In this document: positions 23,807 through 36,155 of the stretch, piece after piece
Layout of the letters: every line of letters begins with the position of its first letter
Numbering within the stretch: the stretch's first letter is position 1
Source of the DNA: Anthoceros angustus
Taxonomy: Eukaryota > Streptophyta > Anthocerotopsida > Anthocerotales > Anthocerotaceae
Assembly: GCA_010909165.1 (NCBI GenBank)
Contig: VJWM01000044.1
Span: 2,294,001-2,358,000, forward strand
Length of the DNA stretch: 64,000 nt
Reading direction: 5' to 3'
Position numbers and translations under genes: made by a program
The notes under the pieces: model-generated
What the model was told of the DNA's origin: nothing
What the model saw: the letters and a program-made list of their open reading frames with translations, nothing else
Databases searched by the model: none

Positions 23807-26055
23807 GTACGTAACGCACATTCTAGTTTTGTGCACGCCGAGCGGATTGCTTCAGTGTTGCAGGAAATAGTGAGCGAGAACCAGCAATCTCTGATCCTTT
23901 GTGACACAGGATTTCCTCAGAGACCAGTGTTCACACTAGGCTTATCTTTCACAAAACTGTTGTGCAGCTTTGTGGAAAGTAAAGGATGCGGTACACGACC
24001 ACACCTAAATGTGGGTGTGGGTTGCGTAACAATCGTCGTTGTGGGTGGGCGAAGGTCTCCAATGAGCTTGTGGTTGCAGGCAGGCTTGGAGGTGTAGTTA
24101 CTCGGAGTGGCGGTTTCGGAGAACCGTGTCCAATGCACTGCCAGAATGCGATGATGCATTTAGCGGCTTTGCGGCTTCCAGTACACGTGTGTAAGGTGCA
24201 GTGCACACGGCAGTTGATGTTGTAGCTCGGTTGTGAAACTGTTTTGCTGTAGGCCGCGATTGATGATCACTCTAACAGTCTCGCGAAGACTGCAAGTTGC
24301 TGTTGTTGCACAGTACTAGTTCCGAGGAAGTTAAACGCTCTAGACTGACAGGTAAGATCTGTTGTGCTGCCATCTCTGTTGCGATACCAACCCCACACCT
24401 AATTTGCGGATCAGCATTTAGCATCCCCTGGGTTGCGGATGATCTGCTTGCCACATATGTATGCAGCTTTCGGATGGCGAAAAGTGGGCACGGATTTTGA
24501 TTTGCCATCGGAGTCATATGAAATACCGGGCACACACGCAGGCAAGCAGAAAAGGGGCTGACCTGCAGAGAAACTGTGAAAGGGAGAACCGTACCACATG
24601 CGGAGCGATTGCTCTAATACCCATACAACGAAAGGCGGACACCAGGTTACCAGATTATGGCAAGCCCCAGGGCCATATGTTGTGGCCTGCACGCGTTATA
24701 TCCATGAGTTATTCCAAAAGTGAATAGTTGTAGATACTCCAACGGCGATATTTGTAGTCCGGCTGGCAAATAGTTGTATCCATCATACATACCAATAGCA
24801 CTTGATTCAATTTGATTGATCAGTTGGACGAGGAGGAAACATCGCAAGACACCTCTTCGAGCCTAAACATATTGTAGCTTACAGGGTAGAATGGATCATT
24901 TGAGGCAACAAGCCCATTCTTTAATCCTATCCATGTGGAGATATGTGATAATCACGTTTTGGGCCGGAGTATGGGCCATACTGAATAGGCTCCCATCATT
25001 TCCATATTGATTAGGCTCCGATCATTTCCATTGAAGGGAATCAATTTTCCGTGGGGCCCTAGATTGCCGTTAAAGAAAATTAGTTATCGGTGGGTCTTTG
25101 CAACTTCCTACGTTCCTGCTGCAATTGCTTCAGTCTTTTCTGAAAAATTTAGCATTTTTTCTGTGGTGCGAGTATAACTGTACATATTTATGTGTTTTGG
25201 CACGATAGGGCTTGGATGTTCTTCTTTGGAGTACAAGTGATTGGGGTACCTTACACTTTGTTCACTATAGGTTTATTTGTAGTGTGTACAATTGACATTA
25301 ATTGTGAGCACGTGGTTCCAAAGCTGGGTAGCTAATGTACAAGTCATGAGGGAATCTTGTACCGTGTTCTTCATAAGTTTGTTTATTGTTGTTTGGATGT
25401 CCTTCATCATAACTAAATGGCTCCAAAGTTGGGTACTTAAGAGTGCATTTTATTGGCGGACAGAGATGTTGTGAGTGTAGTTAATTGGGTGAGCCCATGT
25501 ATATTATTGGGGGTGGAGAGATTTCGGGAGTGTGCTTGGTTGTGCGTTGGGTAGTATTAAGGCTTTGTCTGTTGAATATATTGCCTATTAGTGCAAGTAA
25601 TGTTATTGTTATCGCTACATTAAATTGTCCGAGCATGGAACGAACAACAACCTAGAACCGAGAGGCAAGTGATAAGCAACAATCAGGAGTTAGAAGCAAC
25701 AAGAGCATGAGGGTTTGGGCAGCTCAGTGCAAGCATAACAAGACTCACAAACTCTAGTAGCCCCATGCAGACACAACGAGAAATTTCTACCAACCCAGGC
25801 CAGGACGAGCAAGAATACAAGAAAGAATGGGAGATAAAGGTGACAAGGACAAAGGTGCGCTTAAACACTCATGACTTGGAGGAAGAGATAGGGGCAGATT
25901 TGGAAGCAGAGGTGCACTTTACTATATCAATAGTTTGGGAAAAGAAGACATTGAAGCGGAAGTGGAGGAAGGGACGCGCCTTGCTAAAAGCAAAGGTCGA
26001 AACTGTTAAGGAGCAGTAACTCTTTGAATTGTAAAAAAGCGTAGAAGGAGGACGA
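23807..26055. other. Intergenic, moderately AT-rich
   Basis: No gene is supported. An imperfect local duplication of TTAGGCTCC..TCATTTCCAT occurs near 24985-25045. Short open frames of 60-90 codons on both strands lack similarity that I can recognise. Probably decayed repeat DNA flanking the copia fragments to the right. Confidence 0.45.
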
Positions 26056-27262
26056 TTAGTTGGGAGAAGAAGAGGAAGCGGTAGTTGCAGAAAGGACCAT
26101 TGAACGTTCAAGCAAAAAAAAGTCTCCAAGATCTATGGAAAATCTCTTGGCTCTCTTCACGGCTTGAAATTGCTGCTGCCCGAGGTTAGCCATAAATTGA
26201 TTTGCAACTACCACTGCCTCTGCAATGGCAGGCCTTGTCCCTATAGATAAATAGGTGAGGCAACCAACAACACACTGATAGAGAGATTTATCTACCTTTT
26301 CCTTCTCTTCTTTAGTTCTATATCCCTTTATCTCATCGGAGTATCCAAGCATGATGCATTGGATGCCTTTAAGATCATCATCCCACTTGGTTCGGTTTTG
26401 TTTTGGAACATGAGCATAAACCTCAGAACCAAAGATCCTAAAATGACTCACGTCAGGTTTGACACCAGACCATGCTTCCTCCGAGGTCATTCCAAGTACT
26501 TTCTTGGTTAGAACTCGATTCAAAACACAAGTTGTTGTAGCAACAGCCTCTCCCGAAAAACGTACCTCCAACCCACTTTGATGGAGTATGCTCTTAGTCG
26601 CCTCCACTAGGCTCCTTAGCTTACACTCCGCCACTCCATTTTGCTCTAGTGTATGAGGAATTGTTAGTTTCCTCCGAATGCCATGCAAATTTCTCATATA
26701 CTGAGCGGAATTGAGGAACCAGAATTGCCTACTGTCAAGGTGATAGCTCGAGGTGTTTGGGAATGAGGAACCAAAATTGCCTACTGTCAAGGTGATAGCT
26801 CGAGGTGTTTGGGAAGACAATCTCTACAAGTTGCGTGCTTCTGTACGTGATCAACAAGCTTGCACATTTGTGTCAAACTCGCCTAAAAGCACAAGGTCAG
26901 TAGATTTGTGGCATCAACGCTTGGGGCACACTGGAGTGAACAATATCAAGATGATAACAATCAACAAATGGTGAGGGCTTGGATTTGAAGGAGATTGGTG
27001 AACCGCGATTCTGCCAAGGGTGCATGATGAGAAAGCTTCACCGAACCAAGTTCCAAGGATTGAAGTGCGTCGAGCAGCAAAGGCATTGGAGCGTGTACAC
27101 ACCTATGTGCGTGGACCAATGAGGAACCCTATCCATGGAGAAGCCCGCTACATTCTAGTGTTTGTAGATGACTTCACAACGAGGAGTGGACATATTTTTG
27201 AAGGAAAAGCTGAGCTTTTCAAGACTTTCAAGGAGTGGAAGGTCTTGGTAGAGAACTAAAGT
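26056..27262. mobile_element. Rearranged Ty1/copia LTR-retrotransposon fragments, head to head
   Basis: On the minus strand (about 26700-26100) there is an integrase C-terminal part (HTLEQNGVAECKLRSLVEA, then FRIFGSEVYAHVPKQ and GIQCIMLGYSDEIKGYR). It is joined directly to a late reverse-transcriptase/RNase H region (SLYQCVVGCLTYLSIGTRP), so the intervening pol region is deleted. On the plus strand (about 26765-27262) there is the GAG-pre-integrase motif DLWHQRLGH and the integrase core start (YILVFVDDFTTRSGHIF) with stops. The two pieces point in opposite directions and meet at a 51-base tandem duplication. No LTR pair is recognisable. The element is dead. Confidence 0.8.
26714..26813 (+). 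repeat. 51-base tandem duplication at the copia junction
   Basis: The segment beginning GAGGAACCAGAATTGCCTAC at 26714 recurs from 26765 with a single G-to-A difference. It lies exactly where the two oppositely oriented copia fragments meet. Confidence 0.9.
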
Positions 27263-27990
27263 GGAGAAGGCCTCAAGACTATGGAAGAAACAAGCTTCAA
27301 TGAAAATTGAAAATAGGTCCTAGCCTCTCAACTTGCAAAGATGGAGAATAGATATGCTCACGGCTGTCTAACTTCAAGATCAGCAGCGATACATCCTTTG
27401 ACTTTGGGGCTGAAAACTATCAGCTGGCTTATCCACTTAACTGGGGACTTTGTCAACGAGACAGAGAGCTACAAGAAAATACCCTGAACAAGACTTCAGG
27501 GCATAAACCTCGCAACGTTCACGTATTCGAAAATCCAACCATAAGTGCATAGGTACAAGCTGAAAAAGTTCCTTACAGCCCACGCTGGCCGGGAAAAGAA
27601 AGACAGAGAATCGCACCCGCAGAGCCTCTCAAGATCAACCTGTCCGACATTCCGTCTTACAGAGATCAACTGCAAATGTGCATCACATCACGAGTTTGTG
27701 CTGAACAGACAAAAAAATGAGAAGGAGAAGGCTTCGAGCTTGTAAAAAAGCTTGCCGGTTTGGAAAGAGTGAAAAAGCACCCTCAAGATGTCTCCTTTGG
27801 CATCACGAAGCAGGTCGGTGTTGAAGGACTTGTTGCATTGCTGTTAACGTTACATACAAAAGTTGGTGGGCCCGGATTGGAAGACAACGCTGGCCGAGGC
27901 CGTCTGTGCTACAGTCCGACGCTACAGTCTGGTAGCAGCGGCAAATGGCAATGGGAGCATGCGACGGTGACCCAAGCAGCAGCAAGCCTG
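27263..27990. other. Intergenic, probable further element debris
   Basis: No supported gene. Short plus-strand frames (for example 27545-27745) are Lys/Arg-rich without a known domain. The stretch leads into the 3' flank of the dirigent-like locus. Confidence 0.4.
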
Positions 27991-28482
27991 TTAGGAGGAG
28001 CCAACGTCCTTGAGCCGGGTCGAGCCGTCGAAGAGGTAGAGCGTGGGTGTGTTTTTGAAGCCAATGGAGCCCCGGACGAAGGCGAACACTCCGGTGCCGC
28101 CAGTGATGGCGAGAGCTTGCTTGGTGGCTCCCGGCACCCAGTTGCCTTGAACGGTGACGGAGCTGCCCTTGTACTTGCCGGCACGGAAGGTGAAGGTGTT
28201 GATCTCCTGGTTGATGGCGCCGTTTCTGTCGTCGGTGAAGACGCGCCCGACCTCCTCCTTCTTCTCCACCGACGAATACAGCGGGTAATCCTTCACACAG
28301 CCTTCCCCGAAGTTTTTAGCGGTGGTGGCCAAGGGCGCCGGACCGAACACCTTGGTGTAGGTGTCCGCGTCCCACTACAGCGCCAACTTGATCTTGGTCA
28401 CGCGGTCCGGGCCGAGGCGGGCGGCGACCACGGCCGCGAGGCTGGCCATGGCCACCAGCATCAGCAATCTGGTGCTGGCCAT
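27991..28482 (-). pseudogene. Dirigent-like (AOC-barrel) secreted protein gene with an in-frame TAG
   Basis: One continuous minus-strand frame runs from an ATG at 28482 to TAG at 27991 and would encode about 162 residues. It is interrupted by a single TAG at 28375-28377. Residues 1-23 (MASTRLLMLVAMASLAAVVA) are a signal peptide. After the stop come WDADTYTKVFGP, VGRVFTDDRNGAINQEINTF, AGKYKGSSVTVQG, LAITGGTGVFAFVRGSIGF and TLYLFDGS. The GGTG-F....G block is the conserved dirigent/allene-oxide-cyclase barrel motif. Upstream and downstream parts are otherwise undamaged and have the same GC-rich codon use, so the stop looks recent (one base from CAG or TGG) or is read through. Dirigent proteins steer phenoxy radical coupling in the cell wall. 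Single exon, as is usual for the family. Confidence 0.65.
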
Positions 28483-31400
28483 CTCGAATTCTAGGTCTCG
28501 GATTGCAGATGGAATGCAGCGAAAGCACTGGAAGCACAGGAAGGGGCGACGCCGGTGGTTGCAATCCTTCCCCATCCCGATAGTGAACAGCAAACTGACG
28601 TCCTTTTTTTCGCCATGGCTATCGCCAGCAGGAGTCTGGAGACCGTACAAGCGCCCCCTGTACGCTGTACGCAATAGCTGGTGGTGCAGACTGCAGAGGT
28701 CTTATCTCCAGATTGACACACAGCCTGCACATTAAAGTGCATAGATGCAATTCAGACTGTTTGCAACCGAGCAACCGAGTGCGAATGGTTAGCAGACTCC
28801 ACATTTGCAACTTCAAGTTGCAGCTGAGCGAGGACTCATATGATTATGATCCGTCTTCTTCACCTGCCTTGGGCTGGCACAGGGCTCGCTTCAGGGAGTT
28901 CAGTCCAAGCATCCTTAGACTCTCCGCAACATTTTCAGTTTTCAACTCATGAGTTTGTGCTGTGCTCAACAACGCTGATCGATCCTGCAGCACCGCGCTC
29001 CTTTCTTTATGAAAACCACCTCAGCAATCCTCCAGCATTTGGGACCACCAGTACATGATGAATTCACCTCAAGATCTCAGCTGCTGGAAGAACCAACCCG
29101 CTCTGATAGACCATCCAGCAGTTCTTGTTCGAAAAGTTTGTAAAAAGGCAGCTGCGTGGCCCATTGCAGCGCACCAACAATTGCACGACCTTCTTGCAGG
29201 AGGCAAGAAAACAACAACACAATCAGCTAGAATATTATATGGAGCCCTCGCCCATTCGTTTGCACATAGTACGCAAGAGCAGGTCCCACGCTGCCAGGGT
29301 GTGGAAAAACCTGTATACGTGGACACTCCAGCTTCAGTTCGCCACACGTTTCTTATGCACGGGAGTTTTAGTACGTCACCATGCAGTACTAGATAGTTTG
29401 GATTCACATACTCATACTTTTTTGTATGTTCATACTCGAGCGAGGCAAAAGCTTTGATGAAGAAAAGGTGGCAAGACCTACATATCATGCAACAATAAAG
29501 GCATCCGGCCTGCTGTTTCCCTTGCAGAAAAGCACAGCCTGACAGACCAAGTTCCGTCTCAATGCTTGCAACCGAAGTACGAGTGTGCGACTGTGTGTAA
29601 TGTCGGCTCACATAGTGAGGAGATGCCACCCGGGTCATTCGCTGTGTGTCTTCTGCCCATTGAGTTCGTGCATGCCAGACGTTTGCTCACCCTCGTAGCT
29701 AAGATAGAGGATGACTGGACGTTTAAGCAGAATGATGAGTCAGAATAACAACCACTGATGTAACACAAGCTGGGTTCACTGTCCCTCACAATCAGTGGCT
29801 GCGGCTGCTTTTCCTCTTGAGAAGAAGCTCAGGCCTTGGTTGCCTTGTTTACTTCTTCAAGACTAGGTATGGAGCGAGACTTCGGTTGCTCTAAACTGGT
29901 GATAACAGGCTTTGAGCAAGTAGTGTGGAGATCCCGGTTCATCTGCAACAGTATAAGGCCCTGCTCCATGCATACATACATTACAGTCAAGCTCAGCAGA
30001 CGAACATACAAAATGCATGCAACAGGGCCTGCCCTCATCCATTTTTTTTTTCCAGCGGAAGCTTCCTCATCCGTGCCACCTCAGACCGTAGTCCCCGAAC
30101 CGTCGTCTCCAAGTCTCATTTGGTCAGCAGGTAACAAGCAGGTTGGTGTTCCAAACTGTCGCTCTGCAGACTCTCCAGACTCTTCAAACTGACTCCTCCC
30201 TGTCGCTCTCCAGACTCTGCAGACTCTCCAAAGTCCAAACCAATAGGCACCTACATACTCCTCGAAGCGTTCTTGGACACGAAGAGTTTGTGTACGAGCA
30301 CAGCCTTTACGCCTTGGCAGTCCCAGTCAAGCTAGGTGCTTTGCATTTATTTGTAACATATACTCTCGGACTGCTGGTATGCGACAGGGTGTGGTCATTG
30401 GATACATGTCCCTTGATATCGATGTGTGCCCAACTCCAACGTGGAACAAGATCCATTTCAAGCACGGTACTCCACTGAGACTGGACCACCGAGCATCCTG
30501 ATTCCCCATCCCCGGCCCCATCGTCCGTTCCCCGAATGAATCCCTCCCGTTGCCTTATGGGGCTGGGCTGAGCACGTACACGCAGGAGCGAAACAAAAAT
30601 GTCCTCCCCACCAAGGTCTGCTGTCGTCATCAGACCACCCCCTCAGCTCCCTGTGTACCGCCCAAAACCATGAGCCGGGAGCTGTTACATAAACAAGCAA
30701 AGGCTGGCAGTGAGCCGCTGCGCATACCAGCCACAAGTCTCTCCACACCTCGTGCTTACGAGATTTGAAAAGCAGCATGTGCGGTGACATCGTTCCAGCT
30801 CGGCTGCGTGCCACATAATAATCGATACCCGTACCTTGGGATGTGCTTCTTTATCGAACCCCGGTGAGTTGCGGGCCACACATCTGCCTGCCTGGGACCA
30901 ACAGCTGGGCCCGGGCACGTGAGCTTCCGCTTCCCCCTTGATGACAGAGAAATGCACAGCGGCCTCATCCCTAAACCGCCCACAATACATATATGTACAT
31001 ATATGGTGCATCCATGTCCACAGATGCACATACACATGTCATAAAACGCATGAAACCCACCGACTTCACGCAAGAGCAGTAAACAACACTTTACCCTGAC
31101 TTTAGGTTATTCGAACAATCCAACGCGATCCATGTTTCCTCGCCGCTTGCACGCAAAGCTGCGGAAGCATGATGATGCGATGACCAATGCATTGAAGGCG
31201 GCACAGCAGCGGCGCACTTGCTCGGCTCCTTCGATCCTCAAAAACAGTCATAGCCATAGCCATAGCCATAGCCATAGCCATAGCCATAGCCATAGCCATA
31301 GCCAGCACAGGCTGGAGTCGGGACAAGTTAGCGCAGCCTCGGCTCTTGCAGGCCAATCAGCATCCACCTCCGTTCCCGCTTCCAAGCTGCACGCCGCAGA

Positions 31401-32968
31401 TCTACATGCTCTGTTCATACATCCAGTGCAGTCGGTCACTTGTCGTCAGGCACGGGGATGGAGTGTCGGAGAAACAGCGTGTTACGACAGCCTGATGCCG
31501 CGTTCCTGGGAACCCCACGTCTCCCGTTGCGACACCCCGTCGAGACGCACCGCTAACCTCTCTTCCAGCTTGCCCCAACTTCCCCAACTTGCAGGCGAAT
31601 GCCGGGCCGGGACAGTGCCAACCCGGGCTGCCAGATATTTGGCAATCGCCCACTGGCATCAGCCGTGCAGCTTGGGTCGTGGCAAGTCCTCAGTCTCGCA
31701 AACCCAGATACTTAAGCCTGGCGGGGTCCTCCGAATAAGACCCGCTTCCACAAATCTGTGGCCGTGCTCGGGACAGTTGGAAAACATAAGCAATGCCCAA
31801 GTGTTCCCGCTCCACAGGCAACGTGGCCTCCCGTTTTTCATAAAACCCTTTCTTCAGCCGTCCTTAGTTGAGCACTAGCCCGCTGCAGGCGTTGTCCGAT
31901 GGGAATCTCCATCATCGCACCATGTCATTCCGCACACTAATCATTCCACCAGCAGGTGCTGTTGTTCTGGCATCCGTCTCCCTCGTTCCGTTCCCTTGGC
32001 AGGCCACCCTGGTTTCCGTTTCGCTCAACCCTAGAACGCCCCCCAAGAGCCTCCACTCGGGAATCGAAAAGCGCGAATCGGGAATCGGGGATCGGGAGTG
32101 GAGACTGGAGTTCACGTCCAGTTGCATGGTGCCTTGATGGTGCCACCTCTCCGGGGCGTTTGGTTTAAGCGCCTTCTCGGAGCTCGAATATGTGGAGCAG
32201 TGTCACCATAGCCGAAGGAGGATGTGAGATAGTGTATGGGAGTAGGTAACACAGAGTGGCTCGAAACGGCAGCCTCGGGCCCTGACAGTGTCAGCCAGCC
32301 CGGGGCCCGGGGAGGGGACCCGCCAGGAGGCCACCCGTAATCTCCAGAATTAAACTCAGTCAGGTTAGGATAAAAAGCGGATAACAAAACTTCGAGTCCC
32401 CACCGAACACCGACGTCCCTGCTCCAGGCAGCAGGCCGCCCCGGCTGTTTGAGAAATCGGCGGCAACTGGGACATCACTCTGCGCGCACTGCTTCGTCAT
32501 CGTCCAGTTTGGCCGCTACTTCCGGCAAGTACACGGCTCGCACCTTCCCCGCAGGTGGGTTCCGCCCGTCCGGTTGCGCCTAGGGTTTGCTGCTCCCTGA
32601 CAAATACGCATTCCGCCCCCCATTCACTCGCACTGCGAACTCTGACATTCGCTCCGCCCTCGCTTCCTGCCGCGCCCACCGGCCTGCCCCGCCCACCGGC
32701 CTGCCGCGTTGCGTGTCCTCCTTGTCGTGCGCTCGCTCTTGTTCATATCTGAGCTTGCCCGCTTCTCATCTTGCAATTCGAGGCGTGCGTCTGGCGCTCA
32801 ATTGAATCGATCCACGACCGGCGGCCTGAGCTGATCCTCGCCGAGCCTTTCGCAGCCTGAGCTGAGGCTGGGAGGAACCCTTGCGGTTTTGTTTTGTGGT
32901 TGATTGGCGCTTGTTCGTTGCTTCCGCAGCAGCAGCAAATCGGCAGCAGCAGCAGCAAATCGGCAGAC
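28483..32968. other. Long intergenic interval without a supported gene
   Basis: About 4.5 kb. Frames of 100-250 codons occur on both strands (for example 31132-31878 plus, 29069-29638 minus) but have mixed composition, no domain and no convincing splice structure. Notable sequence: a hexanucleotide array at 31248-31303 and a short GAATCGGGA/GATCGGGA repetition near 32060-32095. From about 32400 the DNA becomes C-rich with pyrimidine tracts, and this probably holds the promoter and 5' UTR of the PADRE gene at 32969. Confidence 0.45.
31248..31303 (+). repeat. (CATAGC)n hexanucleotide microsatellite
   Basis: About nine perfect head-to-tail copies of CATAGC. The unit is a multiple of three, so frames on both strands stay open through it (Ser-His on plus, Met-Ala on minus), which inflates two unlikely open frames. 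Confidence 0.95.
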
Positions 32969-33550
32969 ATGTTTGGATTTGTGAACAAGATTCTCAAGAG
33001 TCCGGTGTCGGTGACCAAACTGAAGGGGGACGGCCCCGGCTCGGGCAATGGAGTTGTGACTGTGCTGTTGAGCCACGGGGAGGTTCTGGAGTTTCCGTGC
33101 CGGATGAAGTGCTCCGGATTGCTGGCGGCCTACCCCGAGCACACCGTGTGCCACGCCACCGCGCTGGTGCTGCACCAGCAGGTGAAAATGCTCCCGGCCG
33201 ATGCTCATCTGGAGGAAGGCGAGATTTACTTCCTGCTTGCCAAGCCCGAGGCCGGGGCGAAATCGGGGAAGAAGGCGTCCAAGGGGAACTCTGAGACTTC
33301 GTCTTTGCTCACGGAGGAGCGGCCTTCCCGGACCGGCTCGCAGCCTCAGGGCGGCTCTTCTGTGAAATTTGTCATTTCCAAGCAGTACCTAGCCAGGATT
33401 CTGGAGGAAGGGAGCAGGCGCGGAGCGCGTCTCACGCGGAGTGAGACGAACCCTCAGGCCAAGCCATTGCAGCCCCTGGCGGTCAGGCGGCTCAAGCCGA
33501 GCAACACCTGGTCGGGGCCCTTGGAGAGCATTGCGGAAGTCGCGTCTTGA
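32969..33550 (+). CDS. PADRE (DUF4228) domain protein, copy 1
   Basis: A single exon of 193 residues starts MFGFVNKILKSPVSV. VVTVLLSHGEVLEFPCRMKCSGLL followed by HTVCHATALVLHQQVKMLP and GEIYFLLAKPE is the DUF4228/PADRE pattern (dedicated strand, then the Leu-rich pairing region and the YFLLP-like strand). A Ser/Lys-rich linker precedes KFVISKQYLARILEEG and a C-terminal NTWSGPLESIAEV box shared with the second copy at 36156-36878. Plant members respond to stress and pathogens; their biochemical role is unclear. The 5' UTR just before the ATG carries a duplicated AGCAGCAAATCGGC unit. Upstream frame continuity exists, but the Met at 32969 matches the internal MFG start of the paralogue and begins the conserved region. 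Confidence 0.82.
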   Translation: MFGFVNKILKSPVSVTKLKGDGPGSGNGVVTVLLSHGEVLEFPCRMKCSGLLAAYPEHTVCHATALVLHQQVKMLPADAHLEEGEIYFLLAKPEAGAKSGKKASKGNSETSSLLTEERPSRTGSQPQGGSSVKFVISKQYLARILEEGSRRGARLTRSETNPQAKPLQPLAVRRLKPSNTWSGPLESIAEVAS

Positions 33551-34700
33551 GCGGGTTGCTGCTCGGATTTTGGAGTTATCGTCTGGCGGGTAGCTATTTT
33601 CTCTCGGAGCGTGTGCTTCTTGGCGGGTTATCTTTGTTGCTGCGCCAGCACGCCTGACGACCTTCAACCTGGAAATCATCGGCTCTCGGATACTCTAGCT
33701 AGGAGTGGAGGTATGCTTCTGTTTGATACTATCGCTTCCCAAGGCCCCGCTCGAGCTTCGCCCTATTCAGCCTCCTGCCCTGGTGCCAAGGAGGTGTAGT
33801 CTGCCGTGCGCGGACGTTGTATAATAATATCATACTAGCTCTAGAGTCCCTCGTCTTTTTCCTTTCATGTGGGCAGATATCTGAGTTAGTTAGCTGCTCA
33901 CAGTTGCAGGTGTGCTTGCCACACTAGAGGGCTGTGTTATATGTTCTTGGAGTCACCAGTGGTGGTGAGAGTCTTGTAGTCGCCTGTTTAGGAGAGATAT
34001 GAGTAGGCAGATAGATAGCCGGAGGAGGAGGATATTGGCAGCCACCAGGACGGTGCTTGCTGCCCGGATTCAGCAGCATAGGTACGGCGCCAGGGTAGTA
34101 CCAGCAGAGGAGGAGTTCGGTCCGTAAACACTACTTCTCGACCTCCCTCGAAGTGTTTGCATACGGAGTACGAGGCGGCCTTCCGCTGCTTAGATGCACG
34201 GAGGGAAGTGACTGTATAATATTACCTACCACTTCCTTTCAATACCTACCTTCTGGGTTCAGGGGAAATATCGAAATCCTGCTGTTTCTGAACGTCTGAC
34301 TTGAGTACCTCGCAACACATCGTGGGAACCATGTGTGCACCACTGCTACACTGTACCTCGGCCTCCTTGTTTACTCCCCTTGTGTCCGCTAGCTTCTGAC
34401 AAATACAAGGACTGTCCAGAAGTTTTGTTTATTTCCCGTCGACTCTCTCCCCAAGAGTATCGCAGCAAAGGGTGTCATTCCCCTATTAACAGAAGTCAGG
34501 ACGGAAAAGGGTGTTCGCACTTGAACGGGACCTGTGCGAGTCAACCAATCCCGTTGGGTTTTAATCGCGCCAAGATGACGCAGTGCGATTCCCTCGGGAA
34601 ACCTTCAAATGGTTTGAAGAATTCTTCATTCGCGGAATGTATGATTGAATCGGCCGATTTTATCCACCGACTTAGTAGTTAGTAGTTGCAGTATTTAGTA
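33551..34700. other. 3' flank and intergenic DNA
   Basis: Downstream of PADRE copy 1. It includes a probable 3' UTR with TATAATAATATCATACT near 33822. No supported gene; the longest plus-strand frame (34335-34682) is unrecognised. Confidence 0.45.
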
Positions 34701-35100
34701 GTTAGCTACTTCGATTACGAGCCGTCTTTTAACGCCACGTTGAGTTGATTCAACTGCAGGCGTTTGGACACCATCCACAGCGGGTCGTCATTGGAGGATT
34801 TTAATAACAGCTATTTCCATTGCAAGCCGTCTTTTTCAGATTATGGTCATTCACTCGATCCAACTTTGAGCGTTTGGACACCTATCCGCATAGGGTCGTC
34901 ATTGGAGTGATTTTAATATTGAAGGGCCGTTTCGATTTCGATCGGGAGCCGGCACACGATGGTACAAGTTGCCAACTACCAAGTCCCATGATGGGAAATT
35001 GCATCCAAGTGGTCTAAAAAAGGCTTCTTCTTCTTTTCGTTCTTTCCAAATTTTCATCAGCGTTTGGACACCAGTCACTGTTGGTCGTCATTGGAAATAT
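34700..35100 (+). repeat. Three degenerate copies of a hairpin-forming repeat
   Basis: GCGTTTGGACACC followed by a variable loop and GGTCGTCATTGGA occurs at 34760-34795, 34870-34907 and 35060-35096. The first two copies share a longer unit of about 110 bases that includes GCCGTCTTTT upstream. In each copy GACACC can pair with GGT-C-GTC. The inner arm differs between copies but keeps self-complementarity (CCTAT/ATAGG in copy 2, ACCA/TGGT in copy 3). Confidence 0.75.
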
Positions 35101-36155
35101 TCTTAATATGAAAGGAAACTCGAGGGGAGTCCTAGATGAGTATGGAGGTCAAGTCCGCCAACAATCCGCTAGTTTATCCTCACCGGTATATTCACCAGTT
35201 CTACGCTGTACGATTGTATACGATACGATACGATACGATTTCATTACGGTCTGGCGCTTCAGAACTCTCGCTTCGCCTATGAGGGATGAGGGTATTTTTA
35301 AGAGCCGGAGTTGAGTTCGTCCGGCGAAATACGAAAAGAAGTTGCAACATGGCGAATTGGCAAATTTGCGTGTCCATTGGTGGATATCAGCTGTAAATCT
35401 CTCCTTTTCATGGCATACGCATACGCATCCACATCCGCATCCGCTTCGTTTCAGCAGCGGAAGAAGCGCCTCGTAGATGGTGTGGGACTGTGGGAGTCAG
35501 GGACCAGGGACCCTGACACAAGATTGCCTGCAGCCATGCTTTATTCATTCTGGGAAGAAATCTGACATATATGGCGCGCAACTGGCCAAACTGATGATTC
35601 CAACGGGGATAGACAAAGGCAAAAGCAGGCAAGTACACTGGAGAGCTGCCTGCCGCAGCTCTATTAAGTGCGGCATAGTGGAGAGGTGCCTGCAGCAGCT
35701 AAGAAGTGCGGCATTGGGAGGGTGGAGTTGCTCTGAAACCCTGTCGACAAACTTTCCCGTACAAGTAGTGCCAACTTCTGGACTCTGCCGTACAATCTGC
35801 TTCACCGGAGGCAGCGGGGCGATGTCAAACTGGAAGCAAAATCTGGAAGTACTTGCTCTCCAAATGCACATGGCGCAATTGAGAGCCATCGCCTCACGCC
35901 CCAAATGCAGCAATCGGTGGACATGGCTGGCCTTCGATGAGCTCTCGTCGTGATCACACATACGATTGAGGCGATTCTGGAGCAAGGACCTTTCTCGGAG
36001 AATTGGTGCGGGGATCTATACAGTATGGAATGATGAATCCATCAGAATTCTACACACGCCGCCCTGATTTCCAGAGGAAACCAGCATGCAGAATGCATGG
36101 TCTGTACTCTGTATTACTCAAGTTCGTTGCCACTCTGAACTTCTGAAATCTGCAG
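35101..36155. other. Intergenic DNA with short local repeats
   Basis: Contains an ATACG pentanucleotide run (35217-35240), GCATAC/GCATCC repeats (35413-35445) and an imperfect two-copy repeat of about 42 bases at 35638-35720 (GGAGAG.TGCCTGC.GCAGCT and AAGTGCGGCAT blocks). No gene is supported. Confidence 0.5.

Noticed and set aside
27760-28494. Plus-strand open frame of 244 codons
   Set aside because: It is exactly antisense to the dirigent-like locus. GC-rich codons leave the opposite strand open. The minus strand carries the recognisable signal peptide and barrel motifs.
31132-31878. Plus-strand open frame of 248 codons containing a Ser-His repeat
   Set aside because: The repeat is a CATAGC microsatellite that is open in both strands; the rest matches no family and has no gene-like context.
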